Shown here one piece after another: positions 26,371 through 35,945 of a stretch of DNA of 64,000 nt. The position numbers and the translations under genes are program-made. Origin of the DNA: Nodularia sphaerocarpa UHCC 0038 (GTDB taxonomy: Bacteria; Cyanobacteriota; Cyanobacteriia; Cyanobacteriales; Nostocaceae); the NCBI RefSeq assembly GCF_022376295.1, contig NZ_CP060140.1:3166356-3230355 (forward strand), written 5' to 3'. Within the stretch, counting starts at the first letter, position 1. The number at the start of each line of letters is the position of its first letter. The notes beneath the pieces were generated by a model that made no database searches, was not told the origin of the DNA, and saw nothing but the letters and a program-made list of their open reading frames with translations.

Positions 26371-27557
26371 GTGTATTTTATTAACTCCGCATTCCCAAGT
26401 ATAGAGTTGACATTAACAGAGTTTTTCACCCCAGTTGTTAAAAAATCGAGAATAGTTTGAGCTAAAGCCTTAGATGCCAAATAGGGTACACCATTACCAA
26501 TAGTTTTAAACATATTAGTGAGTGACATATCTTCTGGAAGTGCAAAATTTGCTGGTAAAGATTGAATAGCTAAAGCTTCCGCCACAGAAATGCGCCGGAT
26601 TTTGTAGGGATGTAAATGTACTTCATTATTACCATAGCAAGCTGTGGGAGAGTAACGCCACCTGTGCAGACGTTTAAAAGATTTCTTAGAAACATCTCCT
26701 TCATCCACAGCTGCAAATCTGACAATACCTGCCCTTGGTTTAAAATAGTGTTGAGTATTGGGATGATGCAAAACATCATTTTTTCTAAACCAGTATTCAA
26801 CGGTTAATTCTTGAGGTATGTTTTCAGGACAAGGTATGAGAGAATTTTCTTGGAATGTTTCGCACTTTTGCCAAGGGTAATTAAAAATTTGTTTCTGAGG
26901 ATATAAAATTTGATTTTGCCAATTAAAATGACCTTCAGCTATTAATTTACTAATACCAATATCATTGATAAAATTATCTTTAAACCCAACAAGAATAATT
27001 CTTTCTCTATCCTGGGGTACACCGTATTCAATAGCATTAATTAAGCGTTCTGTTAATATGTAGCCTGCTTGGGTTAATTTCTGCTTTAGCGATTCAAAAA
27101 ATAAACGGTGTTTTGTCGTCCGCCATAAACCTTTGACATTTTCAAATAAAAAGAAATCAGGTAAATTTTGACAAATCAATTCTACATAGTCAGCCGAAAG
27201 TTTACCATTATCTCCTAATTTTCCTTTATTTTTTCCCCCAACCGAAAAATCAGGACAGGGCGGACCACCAATAAAACCAATTATATTATTATCAGACTTC
27301 TGACAATCTTTGACTAATTCATGGAGTCTTTGTGCTTCTACCCCTGTGATAAGTTTGCTTACGTCTGCTGCTTCCCCTTCGTGATATCCATATTCTGGCT
27401 GTGGGAGTTTCAGTATTTCCCTTGAATAGCGATATGCTTTCATGAATGGTTTAAATATTTCATTGACGTAGACAATATTAAAACCACTATTTTCAAAGCC
27501 TAAATCTAGGAAGCCGGAACCAGAAAAAAAGGAAAAAATACAAGGGGAAACATTCAT
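26271..27557 (-). CDS. DNA (cytosine-5) methyltransferase, solitary
   Basis: A 428-residue m5C methyltransferase. Motif I is FSFFSGSGFLDLGF near residue 9. The catalytic Cys101 is in motif IV (GGPPCPDFSVGG). Motif VI is FENVKG (139-143), motif VIII PQDRERI, and motif X IGNGVPYLASKALA. The recognition domain lies between VIII and X. No endonuclease gene is adjacent, so it is an orphan or its partner is lost. The last ~30 residues translate a dispersed GC-rich repeat (26271-26370), so the C-terminus looks acquired by run-through. Confidence 0.9.
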   Translation of the reverse strand: MNVSPCIFSFFSGSGFLDLGFENSGFNIVYVNEIFKPFMKAYRYSREILKLPQPEYGYHEGEAADVSKLITGVEAQRLHELVKDCQKSDNNIIGFIGGPPCPDFSVGGKNKGKLGDNGKLSADYVELICQNLPDFFLFENVKGLWRTTKHRLFFESLKQKLTQAGYILTERLINAIEYGVPQDRERIILVGFKDNFINDIGISKLIAEGHFNWQNQILYPQKQIFNYPWQKCETFQENSLIPCPENIPQELTVEYWFRKNDVLHHPNTQHYFKPRAGIVRFAAVDEGDVSKKSFKRLHRWRYSPTACYGNNEVHLHPYKIRRISVAEALAIQSLPANFALPEDMSLTNMFKTIGNGVPYLASKALAQTILDFLTTGVKNSVNVNSILGNAELIKYTNLTPSPSRSPLALASPFGRRGRRYAKVRIGGV

Positions 27558-27717
27558 TAAAAATCTGGATATGTTAGCAAAATAATCGGAAATTCTCGCC
27601 TATATGGCGATTGGCAAATGAATGGGTACTACAAGAATTATTCGACCACAGATAAACACAGATAATAAAGATAATAAAGATTATTCTCACGCAAAGCCGC
27701 CAAAACGCTCAGAAAAA

Positions 27718-27748
27718 CTTTGCGCCTTTGCGCCTTTGCGCCTTTGCG
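27718..27748. repeat. CTTTGCGCC nonamer repeat
   Basis: Three perfect tandem copies of CTTTGCGCC plus a partial one, with an inverted partner ACGCAAAG at 27689-27696. It lies 5 bp downstream of the DUF697 GTPase stop and may fold as a hairpin at the 3' end of its transcript. Confidence 0.8.
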
Positions 27749-27753
27749 TGAAA

Positions 27754-29196
27754 TTATCCGACAGTTTCAGGTTGTGGTTGTGGTGATAAACGCTTTACAC
27801 CTTGCTGAACAAAGGCTGACAAAAAACCCATCTGCTGGTTTTTCTGGAAGACGTTTTGCAAAGTTTGGCGCAATTTGTCTAAATTCAAGGCGTTTCCTGA
27901 ATCTAGGGCTATTTCTTGCTGTGCAAAATATTCCACTAAGCTTAAACCGGCTACTCTGGTAAGATAAGCTGCACTGACACCCTGCACTACACCACCAGCA
28001 ACGAAGGTGACAGCGTTAGTTTTGAGAACTATACTCACCGCTTTTGTGGAAAGTTCTACTAAACCTAGTTTCAGCATTAAACTTCCCATTGTTCCAGCTA
28101 CAGTTTGCGCTTGTTCCCAAGAAAACTTCTGCTGATAGATATTACCTAAATCCATGACCATCTGAGCATTAATTGCCGCAGTGGCGAGAATATCCAGCGC
28201 TGGGACTGGGTTTGCAAATGCAGCAGCCGCAGTTATCCATTGATATTGTTCAATAATTGGGGTGGCGCGATCGCATCTAGTTTCATTTAGCCAGTTTTTC
28301 GCTTCGGCTTTCAACAACTTAGCTGTTCTCAAAGTCGTTGTCCACACCAGCTTTTGTCCTTGCTGTGCTAGAACTTCACTCAATTGCTGTGTTAACTGCT
28401 GGATATCTGGCTCTGGTTGTTCCATCCACTCTTGTACAGTACCATCAGCTTCATGCTTTCGGACTTTCATGGGAATGGGAGAAGCCGCAGTTGCAACTAC
28501 ATTTTCCAGCATTCGCTGTTTTAATGACAGCAAAACACTAGCACGTTCATCTACTAAATACTGGTCTTGTTTATTGAAAATTAACATAGCAGGCTGATTT
28601 GCTGCTTTTAACTGCTGTAAGCTTTGAAATTCCGAGTCTGTCAAATCACCGTTAGTCAGGAACAGCACAAAATCAGACTGTTGAATTTCTGCTAAAACAG
28701 CCGCATCTGAATTGTCAGTTAATTCTCTAAACAAAGGTGGGGTTTCGCAAAAACTGACTTTTGGCTGTCTTTTTTCCCAATTGCTAGACTCCAGCACTTG
28801 AATTAAAGTGCTTTTACCCACAGATTTACCACCAGTCACAGACACTTTAATTTCTTGTCTGTCTAATTCAAGCAGCAATTGGGCAACTTTTGCTCGTAAT
28901 GTCTCTAAGGCTATGTGGTTCTCTGCTTCTATAGCCAGTTGGTTAATTACGGTTTGTGTTGTAGCGATCGCACTTTCGGCCATTGCTCGATCTACAACAA
29001 TACCATCTAGCGGCTCTAAACTATTTTTCGGGCGATTTTTCTGGAATAACCATAAACCACCACCCACAGCCAAAGCACCAAATAAACCAAACTCACTCAG
29101 CTGCACTATAGAATCATGCCAGCTTTGTAATATCCACAGGGAAAAGGATAGTCCCAATCCTCCCACCAAAATCGGTCGCTGCAACTTCACAACCAT
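27754..29196 (-). CDS. Membrane-associated GTPase-like protein with DUF697 domain
   Basis: A 480-residue protein. Two N-terminal hydrophobic segments (about 10-24 and 38-51) anchor it. A P-loop GTPase-like domain follows with Walker A GKSVGKST at 123-130 and a base-recognition motif NKQD in LIFNKQDQYL; the switch DxxG is not obvious. The C-terminal third (ITAAAAFANPVPALDILATA onward) is an alanine-rich DUF697-type membrane domain. Similar proteins are widespread in cyanobacteria with unproven roles in envelope or membrane organisation. It is transcribed alone. Confidence 0.8.
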   Translation of the reverse strand: MVVKLQRPILVGGLGLSFSLWILQSWHDSIVQLSEFGLFGALAVGGGLWLFQKNRPKNSLEPLDGIVVDRAMAESAIATTQTVINQLAIEAENHIALETLRAKVAQLLLELDRQEIKVSVTGGKSVGKSTLIQVLESSNWEKRQPKVSFCETPPLFRELTDNSDAAVLAEIQQSDFVLFLTNGDLTDSEFQSLQQLKAANQPAMLIFNKQDQYLVDERASVLLSLKQRMLENVVATAASPIPMKVRKHEADGTVQEWMEQPEPDIQQLTQQLSEVLAQQGQKLVWTTTLRTAKLLKAEAKNWLNETRCDRATPIIEQYQWITAAAAFANPVPALDILATAAINAQMVMDLGNIYQQKFSWEQAQTVAGTMGSLMLKLGLVELSTKAVSIVLKTNAVTFVAGGVVQGVSAAYLTRVAGLSLVEYFAQQEIALDSGNALNLDKLRQTLQNVFQKNQQMGFLSAFVQQGVKRLSPQPQPETVG

Positions 29197-29306
29197 GATT
29201 CTCCGCGCTTTTCGTCAAGTTTCTCTTTCAGAATAGATCAAAATTCTCACTCTCTATCTAGGAAAAACTCACAGACACACTTTTCTTAATACCGAGTTGA
29301 TATTTA

Positions 29307-29440
29307 CAGCAGTTGTGATTCATCTGTATTCATCTGTGTTCATCTGTGTTCATCTGTGTAGCCTACGGCAAGCCGAATTTCGCTTCTACATCTGTGGTTG
29401 ATGATCTTTTGATCTACCACACTTAAAAAGCAAAGTGCTG
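29307..29440. mobile_element. Small MITE-like element with TA flanks
   Basis: The 134-bp segment begins CAGCAGTTGTG and ends CAAAGTGCTG, is flanked by TA on both sides, and is embedded in a wider inverted pair TTGATATTTACAGCA/TGCTGTATATCAA. The right end is identical to the right terminal repeat of the element at 37307-38563. It contains four tandem TTCATCTGTG-like units (29319-29359) and no gene. Confidence 0.5.
29319..29359. repeat. TTCATCTGTG decamer tandem repeat
   Basis: Four near-identical 10-bp units (TTCATCTGTA once, TTCATCTGTG otherwise) inside the small MITE-like element. Confidence 0.8.
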
Positions 29441-29539
29441 TATATCAAAGATAATAACTCAGGAATAAGGGGTATGAGGCCAAATAAAACAAAACCCTGC
29501 AAACTCTAAGGTTCACAGGGTGTTGTTCTATCTTTCATT

Positions 29540-29616
<77 letters not shown>

Positions 29617-29664
29617 TCGCCTCTTGACTTCTATAGTATAACCACAAGGTTTCAAGTTTGTCAA

Positions 29665-30618
29665 CTATAAAAAAGATAATTCTCCAATTACTTCTAAACG
29701 CTTGTATTTTCCTAGAGTCATAAACTTCTCACAGAGGCTGTCGGCGGCGCTGGGACTAATCCAACCCATCTGCTGGAGCAAGTGGATCGCCACGGCATAT
29801 TTTGCTCGTTTGGCTCCATCCATGACTTTAATCGTCAATCCCATACCTTCACCTAGTCTGCCAATACATTGGACTCCTTCCGCACCGGATTTACTTACCA
29901 GTTCCCCTGGAGCTAAACGCATCAGTTCTGTGTCAAATTCGCCAACTCCTGCCACCATAGCGGCATGATGAGTCATAGCGCGGACAATCCGCTCCATATC
30001 AACATTGGTACTAGAGGCTAAAAGAGCATACAAAGATGCCATTTGACTGATTTGCATCAGATAGGTGGGTGCGCCGCAGTCGTCGTGAGCGGTGAGAAAT
30101 TCATCGGCTGGCATTCGCAACAATTCTGCGACTTTGCCCAAAATTAACTGCTGTACTGGGTGCTTACGTTCGAGGTAGTTGTTTAAAGGCCAATGTCGTT
30201 GTTGACATACGGCTAACATTCCCGCGTGTTTACCGGAGCAGTTATATTCCAGGGGGTTTTTTTTACCTTCAGGAATCGGACATTGGAGTGCGGTCGGGTC
30301 TAGGTCAGCCCGCCAAAGAATATTAAATGCCTGTCTGACCTGTTCGATTGTGCCTTTGTGGGAACTGGTAATAATGGCTAAGTCGCGATCGCTGAGGTTA
30401 TAGCGTTCGAGTGTGCCTGTGGTGGTGACTGCGAGTGCCTGAAATGGTTTAAGTGCTGAACGCACAAAGGCCGCAGTTTCAGAATTGCCGGCAACGGATA
30501 GAACCCGTCCCCGTTCGTCGCAAACAACAGCCTCGACTATATGCCGCGATTCAGTAATTCCTTCCCGTAGTAGCCGGACTTCTAGGGGTTTGGCTTGAGT
30601 TCGTTTTCCCATTGTCAT
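29665..30618 (-). CDS. Asparaginase (PF06089 type)
   Basis: A 317-residue protein of the bacterial asparaginase II-like family that is unrelated to classical AnsA/AnsB. Recognised segments are VEAVVCDERGRVLSVAGN, TAAFVRSALKPFQALAV, the active-region ITSSHKGT, YNCSGKHAGMLAVC and HDDCGAPTYLMQI; the Ser-x-x-Lys and Cys positions fit the family. It hydrolyses asparagine to aspartate and ammonia. It is downstream of rsfS-ycf36 on the same strand after a 176-bp gap containing a hairpin. Confidence 0.87.
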   Translation of the reverse strand: MTMGKRTQAKPLEVRLLREGITESRHIVEAVVCDERGRVLSVAGNSETAAFVRSALKPFQALAVTTTGTLERYNLSDRDLAIITSSHKGTIEQVRQAFNILWRADLDPTALQCPIPEGKKNPLEYNCSGKHAGMLAVCQQRHWPLNNYLERKHPVQQLILGKVAELLRMPADEFLTAHDDCGAPTYLMQISQMASLYALLASSTNVDMERIVRAMTHHAAMVAGVGEFDTELMRLAPGELVSKSGAEGVQCIGRLGEGMGLTIKVMDGAKRAKYAVAIHLLQQMGWISPSAADSLCEKFMTLGKYKRLEVIGELSFL

Positions 30619-30752
30619 GGGTTAATATTTATCACCTTTTTTTTAAATTAGTACAGCACGGCGGCTATAAAACTACCGTGCAGATCCGCCAAACCGCCGA
30701 AAATACAATGCTTTTGACTTTTGATCTTCGAGGCGGCGGTGAGAGTTCCTAT

Positions 30753-30790
30753 TCATTGGTGATTAGTAGTTAGTTACTAATCACCAATGA
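30753..30790 (-). terminator. Strong hairpin after ycf36
   Basis: Perfect 16-bp stem TCATTGGTGATTAGTA/TACTAATCACCAATGA with a 6-base loop, 4 bp beyond the ycf36 stop. It probably terminates or stabilises the rsfS-ycf36 transcript. The words are built from the same GATTAGT heptamer-like vocabulary as the STRR arrays. Confidence 0.6.
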
Positions 30791-30794
30791 GGAT

Positions 30795-31295
30795 TTATGA
30801 CAATTGCCAAACTATAGTACCAATAAGAAACATTCCCGCCAAGGCAGCAGAGGTAAATTTTAACCTCTGGAGAATGGGTTTGATTTCATAAGACACAATT
30901 AGGCGATCGCGCATGATCACTTCGGGCGGTTTCGTCCAAGTTTGACCATCGTACCAACCTGACTCTTCATAAAATACGGTGGGATTGTAGAGGCGATCGC
31001 GTACATACAGCCAACCCAAGAACAAACGCGCTAGTACCAAAATTACCCCTACACTCGCGACCGCTGCACCACAGAGGATAAAGTGGGCGAGTTGCTTGTG
31101 TGGGGGGAAACTAGCTGCTGCTATGGGACCTGCTACCAGCCACGATAAACTCCATATCCAAAGCATTTTCGTGATATACTCTCGCCAATTTAAGATGCAA
31201 TCACAAAATAGCCAGGATGTTTTTAACTCTTCGTATTCATTGAGCGGTTGTTGGTCTGTAGGAACTGGACAATGGTCAACCGAAGGCCTGATCAT
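30795..31295 (-). CDS. ycf36: Ycf36/CGLD27-family membrane protein (DUF1230)
   Basis: A 166-residue protein with the family N-terminus CPVPTDQQPLNEYEELKTSW, two central hydrophobic helices (MLWIWSLSWLVAGPIAAASF and LAHFILCGAAVASVGVILVL), the conserved YNPTVFYEESGWYDGQTWTK and a final membrane segment. Homologues are encoded in algal plastids (ycf36) and as CGLD27 in green lineages, where roles in photoprotection or iron stress have been proposed. Its start overlaps the rsfS stop by 4 bp (ATGA), so the two form an operon. Confidence 0.88.
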   Translation of the reverse strand: MIRPSVDHCPVPTDQQPLNEYEELKTSWLFCDCILNWREYITKMLWIWSLSWLVAGPIAAASFPPHKQLAHFILCGAAVASVGVILVLARLFLGWLYVRDRLYNPTVFYEESGWYDGQTWTKPPEVIMRDRLIVSYEIKPILQRLKFTSAALAGMFLIGTIVWQLS

Positions 31296-31753
31296 TTTGG
31301 CTTACCCCCGCCCTCATCAGAATTTGTCAGAGAAATGCGTTCTGCATGAACCCAGAATGCTTCTAAATTATAAAATTCTCTCTCTGTTGGCATCATGATG
31401 TGAACAATCACTTCGCCATAATCTAGCAGCACCCAACTACTATCGGCTTTTCCTTCGGTTTGGAAAGGTCGTCGTTGCCAATCTGTTTGGACTTTAGCTT
31501 CAATTGATTCGGCGATCGCCCTAACTTGCACCCTAGAGTACCCGGTCATGATCACAAAGTAATCTGCCAGATAAGATACTTCTGCTACCCTAAGTACTAA
31601 GATATCATCCGCTTTGCGGTCTGAAGCTGCTTCGGCGACAGTCAAAGCTAAATTATCACTCACCTCTTTGGTTTGAGCCTCTAATCCTCTGGGTGCATTC
31701 TTGATCTCCGAGACAGACTGTAATGGGAAATTTCCTTGGAAATAATCAGACAT
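31292..31753 (-). CDS. rsfS: Ribosomal silencing factor RsfS
   Basis: A 153-residue Iojap/RsfS protein that binds L14 and blocks subunit joining during starvation. The core from about residue 35 shows ALTVAEAASDRKADDILVLR, VSYLADYFVIMTGYSRVQVR, AIAESIEAKV and the diagnostic WVLLDYGEVIVHIMMPTERE. The N-terminal 30 residues are a variable extension. It is coupled to ycf36 through an ATGA overlap. Confidence 0.93.
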   Translation of the reverse strand: MSDYFQGNFPLQSVSEIKNAPRGLEAQTKEVSDNLALTVAEAASDRKADDILVLRVAEVSYLADYFVIMTGYSRVQVRAIAESIEAKVQTDWQRRPFQTEGKADSSWVLLDYGEVIVHIMMPTEREFYNLEAFWVHAERISLTNSDEGGGKPK

Positions 31754-32118
31754 TAAACCTCAGGTGTTTTATCCCTTGTGTTACAATTTTCTCCAATCAC
31801 TGACTTGCAAACCCAAAAATTGAATCGCAAGTGTATGTGTTGGTTTTTTTGAATACTAACAAAAAAACAGGTGTCTATGGGTTAGATCAAAACTAATAAC
31901 GAATATATGTGCTGAGAAATTCCTCTTTTCCAGCCGCCTCATCCTCAATTTTAATATATAATTCTGGTTATTTTGCTGCATTTCCATATATGCGGCAGCT
32001 CCATCCCATTGATTTGCATCTGAAAACCTGCGGATACATCCGACTTGGGATCACTTCGCTCTATGTGACTACGGCTGTAGTCAGATATGTGAGGACAGTG
32101 TGGATTGCAAGAGAGCAG
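31754..32118. other. Intergenic region upstream of rsfS
   Basis: No convincing gene. It must hold the promoter of the rsfS-ycf36 transcript. A plus-strand open frame at 31909-32187 has no ribosome binding site, runs into the opposite-strand glycosyltransferase gene and shows no motif. Confidence 0.45.
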
Positions 32119-33390
32119 TCAAACTTCCTGCTTTGTGACTATGGGAGACTCAATTCTTTGACGATTTGGGATGACCGAGTAAAATAAATCTTCATACTGA
32201 TTTAAGGCTTGCTCAAAGGCATACTGCTCCATAGCATATTGACGACTGTGAACACCTAAATCCTGAACTTTTTCGGGGTGCTTGTACAAGTCTAAAATGG
32301 CTGTGGCTAAAGCCTTAGAGTCTTCTGGAGGCACAATCACTCCCCCACCACTTTGTCTGACAGCTGTTGCGGCTGTGCCATTTTCCGGTACAGATGCAAC
32401 CAAAGCCCGACCACTGGCCAGTAGCAATTGAATTTTCGATGGCATATTGAAAGATACGACATTTTTTTTCTGCACTACCAAACCAACATCCGCAGCTGCT
32501 AACATTTTAGGTAACTCTTTGCGCGGTTGAAGGGGCAGCAGCAAAACGTTATCTGCACCGCACTTTAAACAATACTTTTGTAATCGCTGCAATCCTTTGG
32601 CTTCACCCACAATCACAAAGGCAATATCAGGAACGTCGCGTAACTCGGAAGCGGCTTTAACAACAGTTTCTAGACCTTGTGTCAGTCCAATATTCCCAGA
32701 ATATAGGGCGACAAATTTACCATTGAGGTTATGTGCTGCTCGAAAAGAATTATTTTCTTTGGAGGAGGGGCGAATAAAATTCACATCAACCCAGTTAGGA
32801 ATTTGCTCGATTTTTTCAGGTGCTACACCCTTAGATATCAAATTTTCGACAAATCCATCAGCAATAACGCTAATTTTGGTAGCGGTGTGATAAGCAAATT
32901 TTTCTAATTCAGTAAATATCTTGATCAGTAATTTATTTTTTAGCAGTCCGACATGAATGGCTGCTTCGGGTAAAATATCTTGAAGATTTAACACCACGGG
33001 ACAGGCGCGTAACCATCCTAAAAGGGCTGCGGGGACACAAACAGGCAGTGATGGCGACGTTGACAGAATCACATCTGGTCGCCAGCCCCACAGGGCTGGT
33101 AAAAAGCTTGTCACCACAAAACTGGCATCGAACAATATTCGATCTAAGAGATTGGGTTGTGGACGAATCCATATATAACTGCGTTGGATTTGAACATTAT
33201 TTTTGTATTCATTCAAATACCACTTACCCTGGTAATCCTTGTAAACTTGACGTTCAGGATAGTTGGGCATCGCGGTGATGACGCGCACTTGATGCCCACG
33301 CTTGGCGAGTCCCTCGGCTAATTCTGTCATCAGTGGGGCTATGCCAATTGGTTCTGGATAGTAGTTATAGGAGTAAATTAAAATACGCAT
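32119..33390 (-). CDS. WcaI/WbuB-type glycosyltransferase
   Basis: A 423-residue GT-B enzyme closely fitting the colanic-acid-type WcaI family. The N-terminal signature is MRILIYSYNYYPEPIGIAPL, with VITAMPNYPERQVYKDYQGK, PDVILSTSPSLPVCVPAALL and LNLQDILPEAAIHVGLL. The C-terminal donor domain includes GKFVALYSGNIGLTQGLETV and LGVHSRQYAMEQYAFEQAL. It likely adds a sugar to a lipid-linked exopolysaccharide unit. It stands alone here, but a sugar-transferase fusion lies 2.6 kb away. Confidence 0.88.
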   Translation of the reverse strand: MRILIYSYNYYPEPIGIAPLMTELAEGLAKRGHQVRVITAMPNYPERQVYKDYQGKWYLNEYKNNVQIQRSYIWIRPQPNLLDRILFDASFVVTSFLPALWGWRPDVILSTSPSLPVCVPAALLGWLRACPVVLNLQDILPEAAIHVGLLKNKLLIKIFTELEKFAYHTATKISVIADGFVENLISKGVAPEKIEQIPNWVDVNFIRPSSKENNSFRAAHNLNGKFVALYSGNIGLTQGLETVVKAASELRDVPDIAFVIVGEAKGLQRLQKYCLKCGADNVLLLPLQPRKELPKMLAAADVGLVVQKKNVVSFNMPSKIQLLLASGRALVASVPENGTAATAVRQSGGGVIVPPEDSKALATAILDLYKHPEKVQDLGVHSRQYAMEQYAFEQALNQYEDLFYSVIPNRQRIESPIVTKQEV

Positions 33391-34243
33391 AAAAAATTAT
33401 TCAGAAGTCTCCTGGGTCTGGCGGTTAATGAGAATATTAGTGGTAAACAGTAATTTTCTCACTTTCATGCTGCTATATTTAATTCTCTCTTCAGAGTTTC
33501 TCTAATAACAGGGGTTTTCATTGAAGATTCAGTAAATTTTGTATCAGCTACTTAAGTACAATAAACACGTATATTTTTTGTTACTTCTTTCCTCCGTGGA
33601 ATGTATACTTTCGCTTTTTGCCTCAGTTTTGTCTAAGTATTATACTAGATAATGATGTTTCAAATACATTTTCAGCAATAATTCACAGAGATTGATCCAG
33701 AGTATAAAAATATATGGTATGGTTCTGACCTGATTTTTATTGGTATGTTGAACAGCCAAACAATTTCTGGTGATGACTGGTTTGCGAACATTCTTGCTCT
33801 ATGAACTTGAGATTTTACAGGTAAGTTTTATATGCAGTAAGTATATACGTATAAGTTTAGTGAAGTTGGCATAAATTTACGAATTAAGCAGAAGTATCAT
33901 AAATACTGCGGCGAGACTAGGGAAGTTTCTTTCTACTAATGGTGTATTTTCCTTTGTTGCATGATAGATGGCAAAAATCTATGAAGATTCTGTAAACAAT
34001 ACAGATGGCGTTAAACAAAGCGGAGGCGATCGCTCCACAAACATCCACCTAGATCACACCAGTATAATGAAGAATAGTACAAGCCCCCAGATTTATCTAT
34101 GGGTCTAACCAAAATCTAAAATTGTCTGACCTTCAATTCCCCAGGGGAAGTTTTTCCCAGGAGTGAGGCAAATCATCACTGAAATAGCTATACTCCAAAG
34201 TGATACCCTCACTATATACTGAAGTTTTCTAGGGCTGGATTTT
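33391..34243. other. Long divergent intergenic region, no gene seen
   Basis: 853 bp of AT-rich sequence between the divergent WcaI-like and DUF3318 genes. It contains one HIP1 octamer (GCGATCGC near 34027), but no open frame with a start context, no tRNA and no terminal repeats that I can identify. Both flanking promoters must be here. Confidence 0.5.
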
Positions 34244-34888
34244 ATGACATCCTATGCAACCTCCTTTGCCAAGGCGGAAATGAGTGAACTCCGGCGGTTA
34301 AAAGCCTTACTACCGCCTGAATTGCAGAGCTGGGTCACGGTGGAAGGTACGACCGAGGTTAATCCACCTCTGATCCGTTGCGAAGAAATTGGTAAAGACC
34401 AAGTAGAAATTCAAATTGACTTGGTGAAATGGGATGCTCTAGCAATGGATCAGCGTAATCTGCTGTTTTGGCATGAAGTTGCTCGCATTCAAAATGATAC
34501 TATTCCCAAAGATGGCTGGGAAATGGCAGCATTGGCAATTGGTTTAGGTGGTGCTGTGGGGGAATTGTGGGTACAGGATGGATTATTGCTGGTATTAGCT
34601 TTGGCGCTATGTGGTGTCTCTGGCTGGCGATTGTATCAAAAGAATAATGGAGAAAAGCAAATCAGAGAATTGCTAGTTGCTGATGAAAAAGCGATCGCTC
34701 TGGCAACTCGCTTTGGTTATAGTCTCCCTAACGCCTACAAGAGTCTGGGTAGTGCCTTAAAAACTATGATTGATAATACACCTAGCAAGCGCCAACGGTC
34801 TCGCTACGAAGCACGACTTTCTGCCCTCAAACGCAGCGCCAACAAAGCCAAATCTAAATCTCGGACTACTGATGAAACCGGACTGTAA
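34244..34888 (+). CDS. DUF3318 membrane protein
   Basis: A 214-residue protein matching the cyanobacterial DUF3318 family: MSELRRLKALLPPELQSWV, IQIDLVKWDALAMDQRNLLF and WHEVARIQNDTIPKDGWEMA. Two hydrophobic segments follow near residues 97-125, then a charged helical domain with QIRELLVADEKAIALATRFG and a Lys/Arg/Ser-rich tail. WHEVARIQ resembles a degenerate HExxH-like helix, but no metal site is established. Function unknown. Confidence 0.8.
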   Translation: MTSYATSFAKAEMSELRRLKALLPPELQSWVTVEGTTEVNPPLIRCEEIGKDQVEIQIDLVKWDALAMDQRNLLFWHEVARIQNDTIPKDGWEMAALAIGLGGAVGELWVQDGLLLVLALALCGVSGWRLYQKNNGEKQIRELLVADEKAIALATRFGYSLPNAYKSLGSALKTMIDNTPSKRQRSRYEARLSALKRSANKAKSKSRTTDETGL

Positions 34889-34939
34889 AATGCAGTCAGT
34901 AGCTGGGGTGGGTATTTCCCACCCCCAAACAATATTTAA

Positions 34940-35737
34940 CTACAGTTGATTTAACATTTTATGAGTTTGAGGTATTACCCGGACGTGTGGTATAAACTGC
35001 TTCATTAAAGCTTGCCACATCAAGACTTGTTCGGGAGCAGGTGCTAGTACAGGTGTTTGGGTCAGTTGTTCAGAGGCTGGTAAAGGTGTCACAGGTTGTA
35101 AAAAGACGGGGATATCTGGGCTGATATCTGCCACCATTACTGCTGCACGTTCCAACTCGGCTGGATCTGTATGGTCAGAAATAATTATCTTGACAAAAAC
35201 ATTTAAATGTGCATTAAAAGATAATTGTAAAAAGTTTGTATGTTCTTGCCAGAGGCTTTCGCCACTCACACTGGGTAGTTTTAAATCCATGCCCACAGAG
35301 TCTAGGTAGGGTAAAATCATCGCTAACTGTTCTGGGCGATGTCCGCCGGATTCTAGATAGATGGGTAAGTTGGTACGCGATCGCACTTGGGGCAGAAATT
35401 CCTTTAAGAAAGCTGCATGAAGAAGGGGTTCGCCGCCAGTTAAGCTAATGCTATCGTGTAAACAAGGTAGATTTTGCCTTTCAACCCATTGGATTAACAT
35501 GGGTAGTGGGACGGGATTAGAGTGGATTTCAAAGTCGCGCAATCCAGGCGATCGCTCTATCCGACAAGTATCCGGTGCATCCCAAGTGTGGGCGCTATCG
35601 CAAAAGTGGCAGCGCAAGTCACAAAAAGCAAAGCGAATAAAAAGTTGACGAGTCCCGACGTTCAGTCCTTCCCCTTGAATAGCAGAAAAGACCTCAATCA
35701 GGCGTGCTGTAGGTTGAACCTTAGTTTTAACAGTCAT
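34940..35737 (-). CDS. queE: 7-carboxy-7-deazaguanine synthase (radical SAM)
   Basis: A 265-residue radical SAM enzyme of queuosine (7-deazaguanine) biosynthesis. It opens RLIEVFSAIQGEGLNVGTRQ, the QueE hallmark. It has the cluster-binding CxxxCxxC at Cys39, Cys43 and Cys46 (FCDLRCHFCD) and the SAM-binding SLTGGEPLLH. It converts 6-carboxytetrahydropterin to CDG. It is transcribed alone, and the partner genes queC, queD and queF are not in the window. Confidence 0.92.
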   Translation of the reverse strand: MTVKTKVQPTARLIEVFSAIQGEGLNVGTRQLFIRFAFCDLRCHFCDSAHTWDAPDTCRIERSPGLRDFEIHSNPVPLPMLIQWVERQNLPCLHDSISLTGGEPLLHAAFLKEFLPQVRSRTNLPIYLESGGHRPEQLAMILPYLDSVGMDLKLPSVSGESLWQEHTNFLQLSFNAHLNVFVKIIISDHTDPAELERAAVMVADISPDIPVFLQPVTPLPASEQLTQTPVLAPAPEQVLMWQALMKQFIPHVRVIPQTHKMLNQL

Positions 35738-35945
35738 GGGATAGTAGCAACGCGATCGCGCTGCGTCGTCACAAAAGAGCGGATGTTTTTTTTACTTCTG
35801 ATTCTATTGTGAATCCTCGTGGGCAATCTCTGCTCCCATCCTCGGTAAGTAACTATTAGTGTTTATGCCTACTCATTAACTGTCACCTCAGCACGAGGTT
35901 AAGTAAATTTCCAGAATAAAATAATTTTTGGCAGTTTAAATTCAC

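Noticed and set aside
32031..32101. Possible RNA hairpin region near the end of the WcaI-like gene
   Set aside because: The words (CACTTCGCTCTATGTGACTA and similar) suggest pairing, but the structure is irregular and no known RNA class fits.
31909..32187. Plus-strand open frame of 92 codons
   Set aside because: No ribosome binding site or recognisable motif; its second half overlaps the well-supported minus-strand glycosyltransferase gene.
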